Source: Notolepis coatsorum (Eukaryota > Chordata > Actinopteri > Aulopiformes > Paralepididae). Taken from it: a stretch of 64,000 nt of DNA. Below, in pieces: positions 1 through 11,557 of this stretch. The translations under genes and the position numbers were made by a program. The notes under the pieces are model-generated. The model saw only the letters and a program-made list of their open reading frames with translations, was not told where the DNA came from and did no database searches. The stretch spans positions 96,629,276-96,693,275 of the forward strand of contig OZ020599.1 of assembly GCA_963971535.1 (NCBI GenBank), written 5' to 3'. How positions within the stretch are numbered: the first letter of the stretch is position 1; every line of letters starts with the position of its first letter.

Positions 1-1415
1 ATATAGAAAGACCTTTATCTTACATGTAGCATGAGGACCTACTGAAAGACCTTTAGCTTACATGTAGCATGAGGACCTATAGAAAGACCGTTAGCTTACA
101 TGTAGCATGATGACCTATAGAAAGACCGTTAGCTTACATGTAGCATGATGACCTATAGAAAGACCGTTAGCTTACATGTAGCATGATGACCTATAGAAAG
201 ACCGTTAGCTTACATGTAGCATGATGACCTATAGAAAGACCGTTAGCTTACATGTAGCATGAGGACCTACTGAAAGACCTTTAGCTTACATGTAGCATGA
301 GGACCTATAGAAAGACCGTTAGCTTACATGTAGCATGAGGACCTACTGAAAGACCAGTATCTTACATGTAGCATGAGGACCTACTGAAAGACCAGTATCT
401 TACATGTAGCATGAGGACCTAGAGAAAGACCAGTATCTTACATGTAGCATGAGGACCTACTGAAAGACCAGTATCTTACATGTAGCATGAGGACCTACTG
501 AAAGACCAGTATCTTACATGTAGCATGAGGACCTACTGAAAGACCAGTATCTTACATGTAGCATGAGGACCTACTGAAAGACCTGTATCTTACATGTAGC
601 ATGAGGACCTACTGAAAGACCTTTAGCTTACATGTAGCATGAGGACCTATAGAAAGACCTTTAGCTTACATGTAGCATGATGACCTATAGAAAGACCTTT
701 AGCTTACATGTAGCATGATGACCTAGAGAAAGACCGTTAGCTTACATGTAGCATGAGGACCTAGAGAAAGACTGTTAGCTTACATGTAGCATGAGGACCT
801 ACTGAAAGACCTTTATCTTACATGTAGCATGAGGACCTATAGAAAGACCGTTAGCTTACATGTAGCATGATGACCTATAGAAAGACCGTTAGCTTACATG
901 TAGCATGAGGACCTACTGAAAGACCTTTAGCTTACATGTAGCATGAGGACCTATAGAAAGACTGTTAGCTTACATGTAGCATGAGGACCTATAGAAAGAC
1001 CGTTAGCTGGAGAGCTCCCGTAGCTCACCGCATATCTCTGCGCTATTTCTGCGTCTGGGAAAACCGTGCTCGTCACGGATCTGGGGGACACGAGTTCGAT
1101 TCCCGGACCCGCCGTCATTTCTCAGAGTGTCTTCCCCTGCTCTACATCCCATTTCAACCTGTTTCTGTCGGTCATGCTTGACCAGAAAAGCGATAAACGC
1201 TAAAAAAAAAAAAAGTAAAAAAAAAAAAAAAAACGTTAGCTTACATAGCATGAGGACCTATAGAAAGACCTTTAGCTTACATGTAGCATTAGACTTATAG
1301 AAAGACCTTTATCTTACATGTAGCATGAGGACCTACTGAAAGACCTTTAGCTTACATGTAGCATGATGACTTATAGAAAGACCTTTATCTTACATGTAGC
1401 ATGAGGACCTATAGA
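1..1415. repeat. 38-bp tandem satellite array
   Basis: A near-perfect head-to-tail array of a 38-bp unit containing the core cttacatgtagcatga. About 30 copies are visible, and the array runs off the left edge of the window. Variant units differ mainly at two spots (ctactg/ctatag before aaagac, and ccgttagct/cctttagct/ccagtatct), and neighbouring copies share variants, as expected from unequal exchange. It is interrupted once by a SINE at 1009-1233. No spacers separate the units, so it is a satellite or VNTR. Confidence 0.95.
1009..1233 (+). mobile_element. tRNA-derived SINE inserted in the satellite
   Basis: A 225-bp insertion flanked by the 8-bp direct repeat cgttagct (1001-1008 and 1234-1241), which is part of the satellite unit, so the duplication is a true target site duplication. 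The left part has a pol III A-box-like stretch (gtagctcaccgc) and a B box (gagttcgattcc). The right end is an A-rich tail. This is the structure of a tRNA-derived SINE mobilised by a LINE. Confidence 0.85.
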
Positions 1416-1955
1416 CTGTGTTACAGACAGAAAGAAACCTTGGCCATGATCACAGGGACCTAAGCTTGTGTTTTGCTTGTATGAAATGGAATAGGAAGGA
1501 GACAGACAGAGGTGAACTAGGTCTACTGAAGTAAACTTAGAAACACTATCTCTCAAAGTTACACGACAGAGTTTACTTGACAAACGTGGTTGAATTGTTT
1601 ACATTATCATTTCCAACCAAATAGATAGATGAGGATTTCCCTAATCTTCAAGCGCAATATACATTTCTTAACCTCGTAAAACCTTTGCAAAATAGATTTT
1701 CACCATTTCCTTTGCCCTTGCATAGTTTACGTTTGTCTTTTTGGGCTCTGTGAAGATATAACAACCACCTCCTTTGATTGGCAGGTAGTTAGCTTGATAG
1801 ATTCTGAGGGAGAAATATTGACGAATCAGTTTGAAGCACAAAAGTGTGCTTATATGCTCTCAGCACACTCTTGCTAAGCAAAAGTTGTGTTTTTCATCTC
1901 CCACGTGCTCGTGGCACGCTCGCGCATCACCTTGGCACATGCTGGAAAAAATAAT
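1416..1955. other. No feature recognised
   Basis: Sequence of mixed composition. No convincing exon, RNA gene or recognised repeat family was found. The short ORFs on both strands have no recognisable domain. Confidence 0.5.
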
Positions 1956-2160
1956 AATAAACTTTATTTGTATAGCACCTTTCATACAAGAATTGCAGCC
2001 CAAAGTGCTTCACAGCAGTAATGTAGACATAAAATATGAGCATAAAATTGGCATAAATATAGACAGGCATAAAATGAGCAGAGAATTGACTAAATAAAAG
2101 CAATGTATAAGGTGTAGACATAAAATTTGTATAAATGAGTCAGAGACAGAAATAAAATAG
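1956..2160 (+). repeat. Dispersed repeat, 'tttgtatagcacctttcatac' family
   Basis: Starts with an A/T tract and the stretch actttatttgtatagcacct, then ttcatac and aaagtgcttcaca. A second copy lies at about 44757-45130 in the same orientation, so this is an interspersed element. Its class (SINE or non-autonomous DNA element) is not decided by what I can see. Confidence 0.6.
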
Positions 2161-2371
2161 CTAATTTACATAAGAATAGACAATAATGGTGAAGAGGTAC
2201 AGTATGTTTTTTTGTTAACTTTTGAAAATATTCAATGATCTAGCCCCCCTAATGTCCATTGGCAGGGTGTGTAGCAAAGGCTTCAATAAACCAGTAGTAG
2301 ATGATCGTAGTGTTCTTGGGGGCACATCGTTGGCAAGAGAATTGGCAATGTAGCTTGGTCATGTTCCATTT

Positions 2372-2680
2372 AAGATAAGATAAGATATTCCTTTATTGAT
2401 CCCCTTGGGGAAATTCAGGCATCATAGCAGCATGGGGGAGGGGGGAGGGGGGTGTACAGGTAGTAGAAGACATGGTACAGGTGACATAATTGTAGTACAG
2501 TGGAGAAGCAAAAAATTAAATAGAATAAAAAAGCAGTGTAAACAATAGAACAAATCAATATAATTAAATCTGGACATGTGCATAGAGCTTTGGATATAAG
2601 GAGGAGGACCTTAAAATCAATTCTAAATGTTACCGGAAGCCTGTGCCGAGTAGCTAACACTGGACTGATGTGCTCTCTCC
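2372..2680 (-). mobile_element. LINE 3'-end fragment (aagat tail)
   Basis: Begins with a (gataa)n microsatellite followed by attcctttattgatcccctt and gcatcatagcagcatggggg. The same block in reverse occurs at 4080-4165, 50860-50945 and elsewhere, always ending in a (ttatc)n tail. That is the pattern of a non-LTR retrotransposon 3' end with a simple-repeat tail. No reverse transcriptase is left here. Confidence 0.6.
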
Positions 2681-2972
2681 TCTTGGTTAGTTAATAGTTA
2701 ATCGCTTAATTAATAGCCTAGTTGCCAAGTTTTGAATGAGTTGGAGTCTTTCTCTGTTTTTTTTCTCCGGGAGGCCGGTAAAGATTAGTCAAAGACATGG
2801 TGGCCTATGTAATTTTCACGGACCAATAATTACCTGTTGTGCGCTACTTTGTTAACTAGTGGTCAACTTGTACAAGAGGCCTACAAGTCTAGAAAATAAC
2901 TAGAAAGTAAAAGAGTAGTACACTGATAAAGTTCCCAATTTATCAGTTACTTTCAATATTTAAATGTTAGTT
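2681..2972. other. No feature recognised
   Basis: AT-rich sequence without recognisable coding potential or named repeat. Confidence 0.4.
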
Positions 2973-2994
2973 TAACACACACACACACACACAC

Positions 2995-3059
<65 letters not shown>
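2973..3059. repeat. (CA)n microsatellite
   Basis: About 40 CA dinucleotides, interrupted once by a taa. Confidence 0.95.
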
Positions 3060-3061
<2 letters not shown>

Positions 3062-3539
3062 AAATCATTGGTTAGGGTTAGTATTTGGTATTTGGTACAT
3101 TGGTATTGTAAAACAACGTTATACCATGATGGTATAGCCTACCTTAAAATACAGTTGACCTCCTTGTCCCACTAAAAGACTGACAAACAAAACTTGCTAT
3201 TTTTAACTTACAACTTGTGAATTTCCATCTTAATTTCCAAGAATCTCTAGCCCCTGTCAGGAAGCCATTATCTTCACCTGGCCACATTATGTGTCTCCTT
3301 TTAAAGACCCCCCCCCCCCCCCCCCCAGTAAACCAGGCCTATTGAAAAGGTCCCCTATTTATAGACTCTCTGTCAGGAACCACAGACTTCCTGCTTAAGT
3401 AAATGGCCGTCGTGCTCAATCCATAATAAATCAGGTGAAATTATAAATAAACTTTCAGAATATTCCATTAGCTCCCTCTCCTCGTCCCCGCCTGTCCCTC
3501 CAACTCGGAGACGGTAGCGTCAGAGAGCTGTCATCAGAT

Positions 3540-4165
3540 TACAGTACAGTCTCTCAAGGATGTCTTGAGAAGGATTCTTGGCCCAGATTCTTTTGCGTAG
3601 TGTTCAACAAGCAAGTCCTTCATACCAGCGGCCATCAGGCTCCACAACAGTGGGCAGGGACTGCTGCCAGACATCCAACTACTAGGAACCTAGTAGCTGA
3701 CTCCCACCTAAAAGGACAATATGCATACCGCACCTGGTGTGAATACTGTATACTTCATCAGAGAATATATTTAGCATTTAGCATATTTTTTTTTAATATA
3801 TATTAGATTAGATTTGGGACTGGGATTATTAGATTATATATTGCATATATTTAGCATTTTAGTATTTCGTTTTTTTAGATTATATATTAGATTAGATTAT
3901 ATATTGTAATTAGATTTATTGTAGGGCAAAATAACTGAGAGGGCATACATACTCTCATCTTGCACTTTGTTGCCCATATGCGCATGTAATTATATTGTAT
4001 ATTGTTTACACTGCCTTTTTATTCTATTTTTATTTGTACTTCTCCACTGTACTATAATTATGTGACCTGTACCTGTATGTCTTCTACTACCTGTACCTCC
4101 CCTCCCCCCTCCCCCATGCTGCTATGATGCCTGAATCAATAAAGGAATATCTTATCTTATCTTAT
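3540..4165 (+). mobile_element. LINE 3' fragment with C-terminal codons
   Basis: The stretch at about 3595-3665 translates, with breaks, to the motif seen at the C-terminus of fish CR1/L2/Rex-type ORF2 proteins (K-S-F-I/H-P-A-I-R-L pattern, here degenerate). It is followed by an AT-rich 3' UTR, a C-rich block (cctcccccatgctgctatga) and a (cttat)n tail. The same 3' end occurs in several other places in this window. Truncated at the 5' end and not functional. Confidence 0.65.
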
Positions 4166-4835
4166 CTTACTTGGCACTATAGTGGCAAGAGTGATCGGTT
4201 GATACTGTATTATTGGGTGTTTCTTGGTGGTCTGTTTTGGCACCCGTATGATAAGATGGGGAATAGGGAAGAATCCAATTCCAGTCAAACGGTTTATAGC
4301 TCTACAGTGCCATGTGTCACACCACACATGCTATGAAATAATCGGTCTGTGCGATGAATGAATTTACTGCAATAGCACATCAGAGCAGCCTAACGTTATT
4401 TCCCGGGAACAAAAGCATTCATTACGAAAGTTAAATCACTGATGCTTGAAATGTGTGAACTTAGTGTTAACAAAGTGTAACATCTCCGGTCTCTCTTTCT
4501 TCATCTTTCTTTTCTGTTCTTGAATGTACTGTAGTGACGGAGCCTCTCCCAGCTGTTGTGCTAACTGGTTAGCGTATTCAGCATGCCATTCAGTGGTGTA
4601 GCAGTTATTAGGTTCAGATTCAGATATTTGTACAATGGAATTCTTACTCTCTGTTTGCTCCACAGCATAAAGGAATAGAAAAGCAACAATTTACAGAATA
4701 AAAAAGCAGGTATTTATCTACAATAAACAATAAACTGTCTACGGTATGTGCAATAACATAAGTACAACTAAGTATAAGTAAATACAAAAAAAATAAAAAT
4801 AAGTACACATTCAACAAGCTAAAATAATTGCACAA
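4166..4835. other. Unassigned AT-rich sequence
   Basis: No exon or RNA gene recognised. The part from about 4600 to 4830 (ggttcagattcagat followed by cagcataaaggaatag) resembles 60617-60790 and is probably another LINE-tail-like interspersed repeat. Confidence 0.35.
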
Positions 4836-4902
4836 TATCGAACCGGGAGCCTTCCAATCACCAGACGACCGCTCTACCTCCTGAGACACTGTCGCCCCCC
4901 CG
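4836..4902 (-). mobile_element. SINE head fragment (tRNA-like), antisense
   Basis: On the minus strand it reads aggtagagcggtcgtctgg followed by a B box (ggttcgat). This is the tRNA-like head of the SINE family also seen at 13906, 25978, 30447, 33812 and 47313. Only the head is present. Confidence 0.65.
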
Positions 4903-4979
4903 ATATCTTGTAATATAGAGTTGTTATGTCCCTCCTGCAATTTTCCATTATGGGCAAATAAAGAAAAGAGATTTTAAGT

Positions 4980-5425
4980 GATGAACTGCTCTTTAGGAGA
5001 TTTTAGATCTACGTCTTATACATGCTACAGATTTATTTTGCCTGTGCTACAAAACAATCAACCTCTGTGGCAAAACAGATCACCGTACAGCCCTGTGCTA
5101 TAGTTGTAAAGGAGTGCATGGTCAGCGAGTGAGTAGAAGAACATGTAACAGTGTGGACCATGTGGCTAATGGTTCTGATCAAATGTGACCAATTAACCCA
5201 CTTTACAGTAAAGCTCTGGTGAGGGCAGCTAGTCAGTCATATACCGTAGAGGCACTAGTCAGGCAGTTGTTGATTTGAGCTTTGCCTCCACGGCGTCATG
5301 AATTCTGATAATTTATTGATGGAGTCTGCATATCCACCCTAAGCCTTTGAAGGGTTTATTGTGCAGCAAAATGCATTTTAATCTATGTCATGCTGGGTAG
5401 TCGTCGTTGGCACTGCTGTCGTTGT
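4980..5425. other. No feature recognised
   Basis: Mixed-composition sequence. No coding similarity or named repeat was recognised. Confidence 0.4.
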
Positions 5426-5806
5426 TATTTTGCCCGTCCTCCTGTATAGATAATTATTTTACCTGTCCTCCTGTATAGATCATTATTTTACCTGTCCTCC
5501 TGTATAGATCATTATTTTACCTGTCCTGTGTAGATCATTATTTTGCCTGTCCTCCTGTATAGATCATTATTTTACCTGTCCTGTGTAGATAATTATTTTA
5601 CCTGTCCTCCTGTATAGATCATTATTTTACCTGTCCTGTGTAGATAATTATTTTACCTGTCCTCCTGTATAGATCATTATTTTACCTGTCCTCCTGTATA
5701 GATCATTATTTTACCTGTCCTGTGTAGATCATTATTTTGCCTGTCCTCCTGTATAGATCATTATTTTGCCTGTCCTGTATAGATCATTATTTTGCCTGTC
5801 CTGTAT

Positions 5807-6127
5807 GCCTGAATACTTTAGACAACAAATGTTTGTTTCCGCGTCTCTGATTGGCCTGCGCGTTTCTGGTCATGTGACATGTGCGCCAATCGTGGGACCG
5901 CAAGTTTCTACACTGGTTAAGCTTAGGCGCTCTTTCGAAGTTGGTTAAGGTTAGAGTTTGTCTTAGAGCATGGCGATAGAACGCCAGGTAGTTTGCAGGC
6001 TGTTAGACCCGGAAATAGGCGCAGAACTTGCTGTCCCACGATTGGCGCACATGTCACATGACCTGGCCAATCAGAGCGCAAAACTCGAACGCGGAAACAA
6101 ACATTTGTTGTCGAAAGTATTCACGCG
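5807..6127. mobile_element. Palindromic fold-back element 1
   Basis: A 321-bp insertion flanked by the 8-bp duplication tcctgtat (5799-5806, 6128-6135). The left arm (gaatactttagacaacaaat onward) is repeated inverted at the right end (…atttgttgtcgaaagtattc). The arms continue inward through a CCAAT-like ctgattggcc box and the stretch catgtgacatgtgcgccaat. The centre holds ggttaagg and the gttggttaaggttagag motif shared with the other members. An 8-bp duplication fits hAT-like transposition. There is no coding capacity, so it is non-autonomous. Confidence 0.85.
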
Positions 6128-6317
6128 TCCTGTATAGATCATTATTTTGCCTGTCCTGTATAGATCATTATTTTGCCTGTCCTGTATAGATCATTATTTT
6201 GCCTGTCCTGTATAGATCATTATTTTGCCTGTCCTGTATAGATCATTATTTTGCCTGTCCTGTATAGATCATTATTTTACCTGTCCTGTATAGATCATTA
6301 TTGTACCTGTCCTGTAT

Positions 6318-7019
6318 GCCTAAATATTAAAGGCAACCAACTTGTGTCTAACCACGCCCAACTTGCGTCTAGCCACGCCCCCGCGGCGACGCGGCAGCAG
6401 CAGAGCGGAGCTCATTATATGCCAGTAACCGCTCCCTATTCAGTATCCAGAAATAGCTCAATTGGCAAAGCTGCATGGCTATGGATCCTACGGCTCGTTG
6501 CTCGCTAGTTCGATTCCCTTCAATTTTTTTTTTTTTTTTTTTTTTAACGTGCATTCGCATTCTTTCGCCGTTAAGTTTAGGCATAACTTTAAGCATTGTT
6601 TCGGAGTTGGTTAAGGTTAGGCATTGTTTCGGAGTTGCTTAAGGTTAGAAGGGTTAAGTTTAGGCGCTGTTAAGGAGCTGGTTAAGGTTAGAGTTTGACT
6701 TAGAGAATGGCAATATTTTTTAACGTGCATTCATTTCGCCGGTTAAGTTTAGGCATTGTTTCGGAGTTGGTTAAGGTTAGGCATTGTTTCGGAGTTGCTT
6801 AAGGTTAGAAGGGTTAAGTTTAGGCACTGTTAAGGAGCTGGTTAAGGTTAGAGTTTGACTTAGAGAATGGCAATAGACAGCCTATTTCCGCGCTGCAGCG
6901 CGAGGCAATAGACAGCCTATTTCCGCGCTGCCGCTCTCTCGCGCTGCCGTGGTCACATGGGCGTATTGGCCAATCAGAGAAACGCTAAACACAAGTTGGT
7001 TGCCTAAAATATTCACGCG
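6318..7019. mobile_element. Palindromic fold-back element 2, with tRNA-like insert
   Basis: A 702-bp insertion flanked by tcctgtat (6310-6317, 7020-7027). Terminal inverted repeats: ggcaaccaacttgtg on the left and cacaagttggttgcc on the right, followed inward by GC-rich arms with a ccaatcagag box. The interior contains a tRNA-like module (6447-6523), a T run, and several copies of a ~37-40 bp unit with gcattgtttcggagttg. The right end, attcacgcg, is the same as in element 1. Confidence 0.85.
6447..6545 (+). other. tRNA-like pol III module inside fold-back element
   Basis: A near-consensus A box (tagctcaattgg, 6454-6465) and B box (gttcgattcc, 6508-6517) at tRNA-like spacing, followed by a run of about 22 T that would terminate pol III. 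The intervening stem-loops are poorly tRNA-like, so this is a tRNA-derived relic and not a working tRNA. The same module sits in the related element at 48871-49507. Confidence 0.6.
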
Positions 7020-7390
7020 TCCTGTATAGATCATTATTGTACCAGTCCTGTATAGATCATTATTGTACCAGTCCTGTATAGATCATTATTGTACCTGTCC
7101 TGTATAGATCATTATTGTACCAGTCCTGTATAGATCATTATTTTGCCTGTCCTGTATAGATCATTATTTTGCCTGTCCTGTATAGATCATTATTGTACCA
7201 GTCCTGTATAGATCATTATTGTACCAGTCCTGTATAGATCATTATTGTACCAGTCCTGTATAGATCATTATTGTACCTGTCCTGTATAGATCATTATTGT
7301 ACCAGTCCTGTATAGATCATTATTGTACCTGTCCTGTATAGATCATTATTGTACCAGTCCTGTATAGATCATTATTGTACCAGTCCTGTA

Positions 7391-7780
7391 GATCCGGGCA
7401 GCTCTTACATAAAGGCCATTTTGATTCCCAGGGATTACGTGGAGGTCCACCTCGACAGACTGGCTGCCACCATGCCACCTCAGGGGACGACTGGACTGCT
7501 TCGACTGGTGGTCACAAAAAAAAGACATTCCAGTGCCACTGTAACAATAACAATGATACAACGTTGTTCCTGGCATGTTTTTAGTCTTTACAAATTTAAC
7601 ATAGCTCTGTGTTAGTACTAGGCCACAATGAGGCTGGTAACTGAATCATGACGAGGCACGGCACCGGGTGAACAATATGATGTATGGTGATAATAATGGT
7701 GTTGTTGGTGTGACGATAATGGTGTGTGGGGCCAAAAGCAGGAGAGGAAAGGGGAGCGGAACGAGCCAGAGAATAATTGA
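7391..7780. other. No feature recognised
   Basis: The segment 7395-7520 is less repetitive and GC-balanced, but no exon structure could be supported. A (tgataatgg)-like stretch follows. Confidence 0.35.
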
Positions 7781-7902
7781 ATGAGCCAGAGAAAGAAGAT
7801 ACATGAATGTGTGTTGAAGACAGGGGCGGGTGCAGTAGTCCTGGGTTGGGAGAGAGGCAGGTACAGTTACAGGCAGGTACAGCTACAGGTAGGTAGATCC
7901 AC

Positions 7903-8000
7903 CCGTGCTGCTGTGCTGCTGTGCTGCTGTGCTGCTGTGCTGCTGTGCTGCTGTGCTGCTGTGCTGCTGTGCTGCTGTGCTGCTGTGCTGCTGTGCTGTG
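7903..8000. repeat. (gctgctgt)n minisatellite
   Basis: About 11 copies of the 8-bp unit gctgctgt, giving a Leu/Cys-rich artefact ORF. Confidence 0.95.
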
Positions 8001-8847
8001 TTTAGAGCTGTGGTTTTTAAAGGCACCACTCTGGTCCGTAATCAGTGTTCCGCTCAGTCCAGTTCAGGGTGTATACCGAAATTAAATGATGGGGAATTTG
8101 CAGTCCTTAACATGTTGTCAGTGTTGGTGACGATGATAATACAACTATTCCCACAAATGGCATCTCAGAAAAAGCTCTTACTTTGTACTTTGTACAAAGC
8201 AAAAGGAAAGCAGAATTTTGACAGGCAAAACGTTGAAATATTTCATTTCTATCGTATCGCTTTCTGCCGTTGCCGATTTTGGTGTCATCTCTCTCTCTCT
8301 CTTGATAATTAATGATATTACTTTGGTGTCACTAGACAAAAGATTATAGAAACGTAATCCATTTTTCTCCATTAGAGAGATTGAACGTGTGTCAGAAAAA
8401 ATGCATAAAACATCAAATCAAATCACTTTGCTCGTGTTAACACGTGTTTTGTGGCGTCTGCCTTTGGTATTGTGGAAATGATCCGATACCAATGCCCTGT
8501 TTTTACCTGGTATCATCAGATCAATATCCCAATATCCAGTATCTGTGGCGGTGCATCCCCTAATTGTTGTATTGGGGAAACCCTTCCACTAGCTTAGCCT
8601 GATATCACAATCACATCAGCCCATTGGGATAGCGGTAGTGTCAGTACCAGTACCAGTACCATCCCCTAAAGCACAGGTCCGGGTAACAGCTAAGTGCTGC
8701 CGAGCGGGGGGGGGGGGGGGGCATGTTATGTAAACACAGAACCCGACGGTGTTTGTACACTGAACACCAGCGCTAGCCCTAGCCCTCTTGAGAAAAGCAA
8801 GCAATTAGCGCCTTTAGCCTGTGAGCACACGGACACATGGAGTGTGT
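8001..8847. other. No gene recognised
   Basis: Contains a hAT-MITE-like end near 8480-8570 (ccgatacc and ggtgcatcccctaa) but no pair of ends could be defined. Also an accagtaccagt microsatellite (8640-8660) and a G run (8706-8721). Confidence 0.35.

Positions 8848-8886
<39 letters not shown>
8848..8886. repeat. (CA)n microsatellite
   Basis: About 19 CA units. Confidence 0.95.
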
Positions 8887-8890
<4 letters not shown>

Positions 8891-9169
8891 CATTTCCAGA
8901 AACCTCCACACATAAATACAATGCAATATAAACATGTATCGTGTACCTAGAGAGGAGGACTTGAGACCCTTGATCATATACATACTGTATAGACAAGGGG
9001 GTGTGGTGTGTGTGTGTGGGGGGCAGTATTCACCTGCAAACACACATGGTGATGCAGGTTTCTCTCACTCTGCCTCATGGCTGTTTTTGCTTGAACAGTG
9101 AGAGTAATGTAAACAGAGCTGAGCGCCAGCAGCCATCTGCCTAATGTCACTATGGCCCATATCTGTCCT

Positions 9170-9170
<1 letters not shown>

Positions 9171-9252
<82 letters not shown>

Positions 9253-9620
9253 CCTCTTTCTCTTCCTCCCTCGCTCTCTTCCTCCCTCTTTCTCTTCCTC
9301 CCTCTCTCTCTTCCTTCTCCCTCTCTGTCTCTCTCTTTCTCTCCGTGGCTTTATTCTCTCTCTCTCTCTCTTCCTCCCTCTCTCTTCCTCCCTCTTTCTC
9401 TTCCTCCCTCTCTCTCTTCCTCCCTCTTTCTCTTCCTCCCTCTCTCTCTTCCTCTCTCCTTCAATGTGCCCCTCACTCATTCAGTTTCTCCCTGTGTGTC
9501 TGCTTCTCTCTTTCTCCCTCTCTGTACTCTCTCTTCTCTCATGGCTTTATTCTCTCTCTCTCTCCATCCCTCTTTCTCTTCCTCCCTCTCTCCTTTTCTC
9601 TGACCTCCTCTTTCTTCCCA
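9171..9620. repeat. (TC)n microsatellite and polypyrimidine minisatellite
   Basis: About 40 pure TC units (9171-9248), then a degenerate array of cctccctctctctcttcctc-like units up to about 9620. The long Ser/Leu and Arg/Glu ORFs here are compositional artefacts. Confidence 0.95.
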
Positions 9621-9885
9621 GTCTCACCCTCCTCCCCTTAATTCCCCTTTCACCGCCGCCACCACTTCCTTCTGTCCTCGACATCCGTCAGTCAGACTTC
9701 CACTTTATCTGCCTTGTCCATTATGCTGCTATTATACCCCCCCCCCCCCCCGCCCCATTTGTTTTTAACATCCTTCTTTCTCTTCTCCAAACTCTCTGAC
9801 CTCAGATGCCTTTATTCAAACAAAGGCCTACTGTACCATCTGTTTTTCTTTTCTCCTCTTCATTTATTAGCTCTGTTGGTCACTC

Positions 9886-10046
9886 TGTCGGTTGGTTGGT
9901 TGGTTTGCCGGTTGGTTGGTTGGTTGGTTGGTTTGCCGGTTGGTTGGTTGGTTGGTTGGTTTGCCGGTTGGTTGGTTGGTTGGTTTGCCGGTTGGTTGGT
10001 TGGTTGGTTGGTTGCCGGTTGGTTGGTTGGTTGGTTTGCCGTTCGG
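9886..10046. repeat. (GGTT)n VNTR with ttgccggt higher-order unit
   Basis: Runs of ggtt broken at intervals by tttgccgg, forming a higher-order unit of roughly 28-36 bp. Confidence 0.95.
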
Positions 10047-10256
10047 TTGGTCCACAAAAATCTCCCCACCCTCTAGCGGCCACGCCTTTCGCCCCAGAGG
10101 CTGAAATTGGGCATGGAGGTCAAGTGTGCGTGTGTGTGAAGGCGGTTGTGTGTGTGTGTGTTTGTGGCCTACCATGTACGTGGTCGCAGCTATTGCAAAT
10201 TCTTTAGTTGTTGTTTGAAATTAATTAATTAATTCATACATCTCTGCAGTCTAGTC

Positions 10257-11266
10257 CAGGGTTTCCCAAACTTTTCAGGCCGCGACCCAAAAATAACGGG
10301 GTCAGAGAGCCGCGACCCCCACTATTATAGGAGGTAAAAAAAAAATATATATATATATATATTTTTTTCTTTTATAAATGGAAATGTATGGTTGAAACAT
10401 GCACACGTTCAAACGCACACACACTAATAAGCATTGGAGGCTTTTAACCAGGGCCGGACTGGGGAAATCATTCAGGCCAGGAAATATAGTGCAAAATATA
10501 GCCCCAGTCAGGCCACTTTTTAAGCAGGGGGTCTGGGGGTCCCCCACCAGGACATTTCTTGTTACAAAGACTTAATTTCCTGCATTCTGGTGCAGGAATT
10601 TTTTTATTTGTACCCTTTAAATGCCAGTGTTTGTGATTGCATCACAAATTATTGTTAAAAAACAGGCAAGCATATGTATGATTAGCAACAACACTGATTT
10701 TGATGGATTTTCAGATTTTTTTGTAATGTCAGATTGAAAATAATACAATCTTTTATTCAACTTCAGCCCTGATCATAACACCACATATTAATTTTATAAT
10801 TCTAACCATTTAAATGCCAGTGTGTGTGATGGCATATATTTGCAATATATCAAATGCAAAGTAGATTTTTCTGGGGGGGATTATTACAGGCTAGCATGTG
10901 TCAATGATTAGCAACAACAGTTTTTTGTAAGGGTCCCGCCTCCACCAATCACATGCGGCTCCTTTTGTGTGTGTGTGTGAGAGCAAGAGAGAGAGAGAGA
11001 GAGAGAGAGAGATAGTTCTCCAACTTGTGTGAGTTGCAGTGATCTCCTGGTTGTTCCCCACCTACTGTAGGTTATCTAACTATTGCGCTGCTGCAACTAG
11101 AAACACAGTCCTGGCCTGCTTCTAAATTCAGTGGCCTGACTGCAAAAAAAATTATTGATATTTTTTAGTTTGTTTTGGAAATCATCTGGCGCCCCCCCCC
11201 CCCCCCCCCCCCCGCGGCGGCTTGCGACCCTCCTATGGGTCGCGACCCCGACTTTGGGAACCCCTG
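10257..11266. mobile_element. hAT-like non-autonomous element (cagggtttcccaaac ends)
   Basis: A 1,010-bp insertion flanked by the 8-bp duplication gtctagtc (10249-10256, 11267-11274). Ends are inverted: cagggtttcccaaac… on the left and …ctttgggaacccctg on the right, followed inward by gccgcgaccc and gggtcgcgac. It holds simple repeats ((AT)n, (GA)n, a C run) and no transposase. The 8-bp duplication and CAGGG-type ends are typical of hAT MITEs. Confidence 0.85.
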
Positions 11267-11557
11267 GTCTAGTCTGCTGTATACCTGCTTCTTCTCTTGT
11301 TTAAGGTCATATTCACGTTTCCCCTTCTTTTGAATGGGGGTAGTTGCTTCTTTTAAATGGGGGTAGTTGCTTCTTTTAAATGGGGGTAGTTGCTTCCTTT
11401 AAATGGGGGTAGTTGCTTCTTTTAAATGGGGGGTAGTTGCTTCTTTTGAATGGGCGTAGTTTCTTCTTTTGAATGGGGATAGTTGCTTCTTTTGAATGGG
11501 GATAGTTGCTTCTTTTGAATGGGAATAGTTGCTTCTTTTGAATGGGGATAGTTGCTT

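Larger units (their letters stand above)
5428..7390. repeat. 26/30-bp minisatellite (cctgtcctgtatagatcatt)
   Basis: Tandem array of cctgtcctgtatagatcatt plus attttg, in 26-bp units and 30-bp units that carry an extra cctc. Higher-order alternation is visible at 5450-5790. From 7021 onward the variants use gtaccagt. Two fold-back transposons (5807-6127 and 6318-7019) are inserted in it. Confidence 0.95.

Noticed and set aside
1..1415. Possible CRISPR-like array at the window start
   Set aside because: Units are contiguous without spacers, and the window is clearly vertebrate.
6447..6545. Functional tRNA gene
   Set aside because: A and B boxes are present but a paired acceptor stem and a plausible anticodon arm were not seen. 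It lies inside a transposon and a related copy is similarly degenerate.
9144..9799. Long Ser/Leu-rich and Arg/Glu-rich ORFs
   Set aside because: Translations of a (TC)n microsatellite and its degenerate extension.
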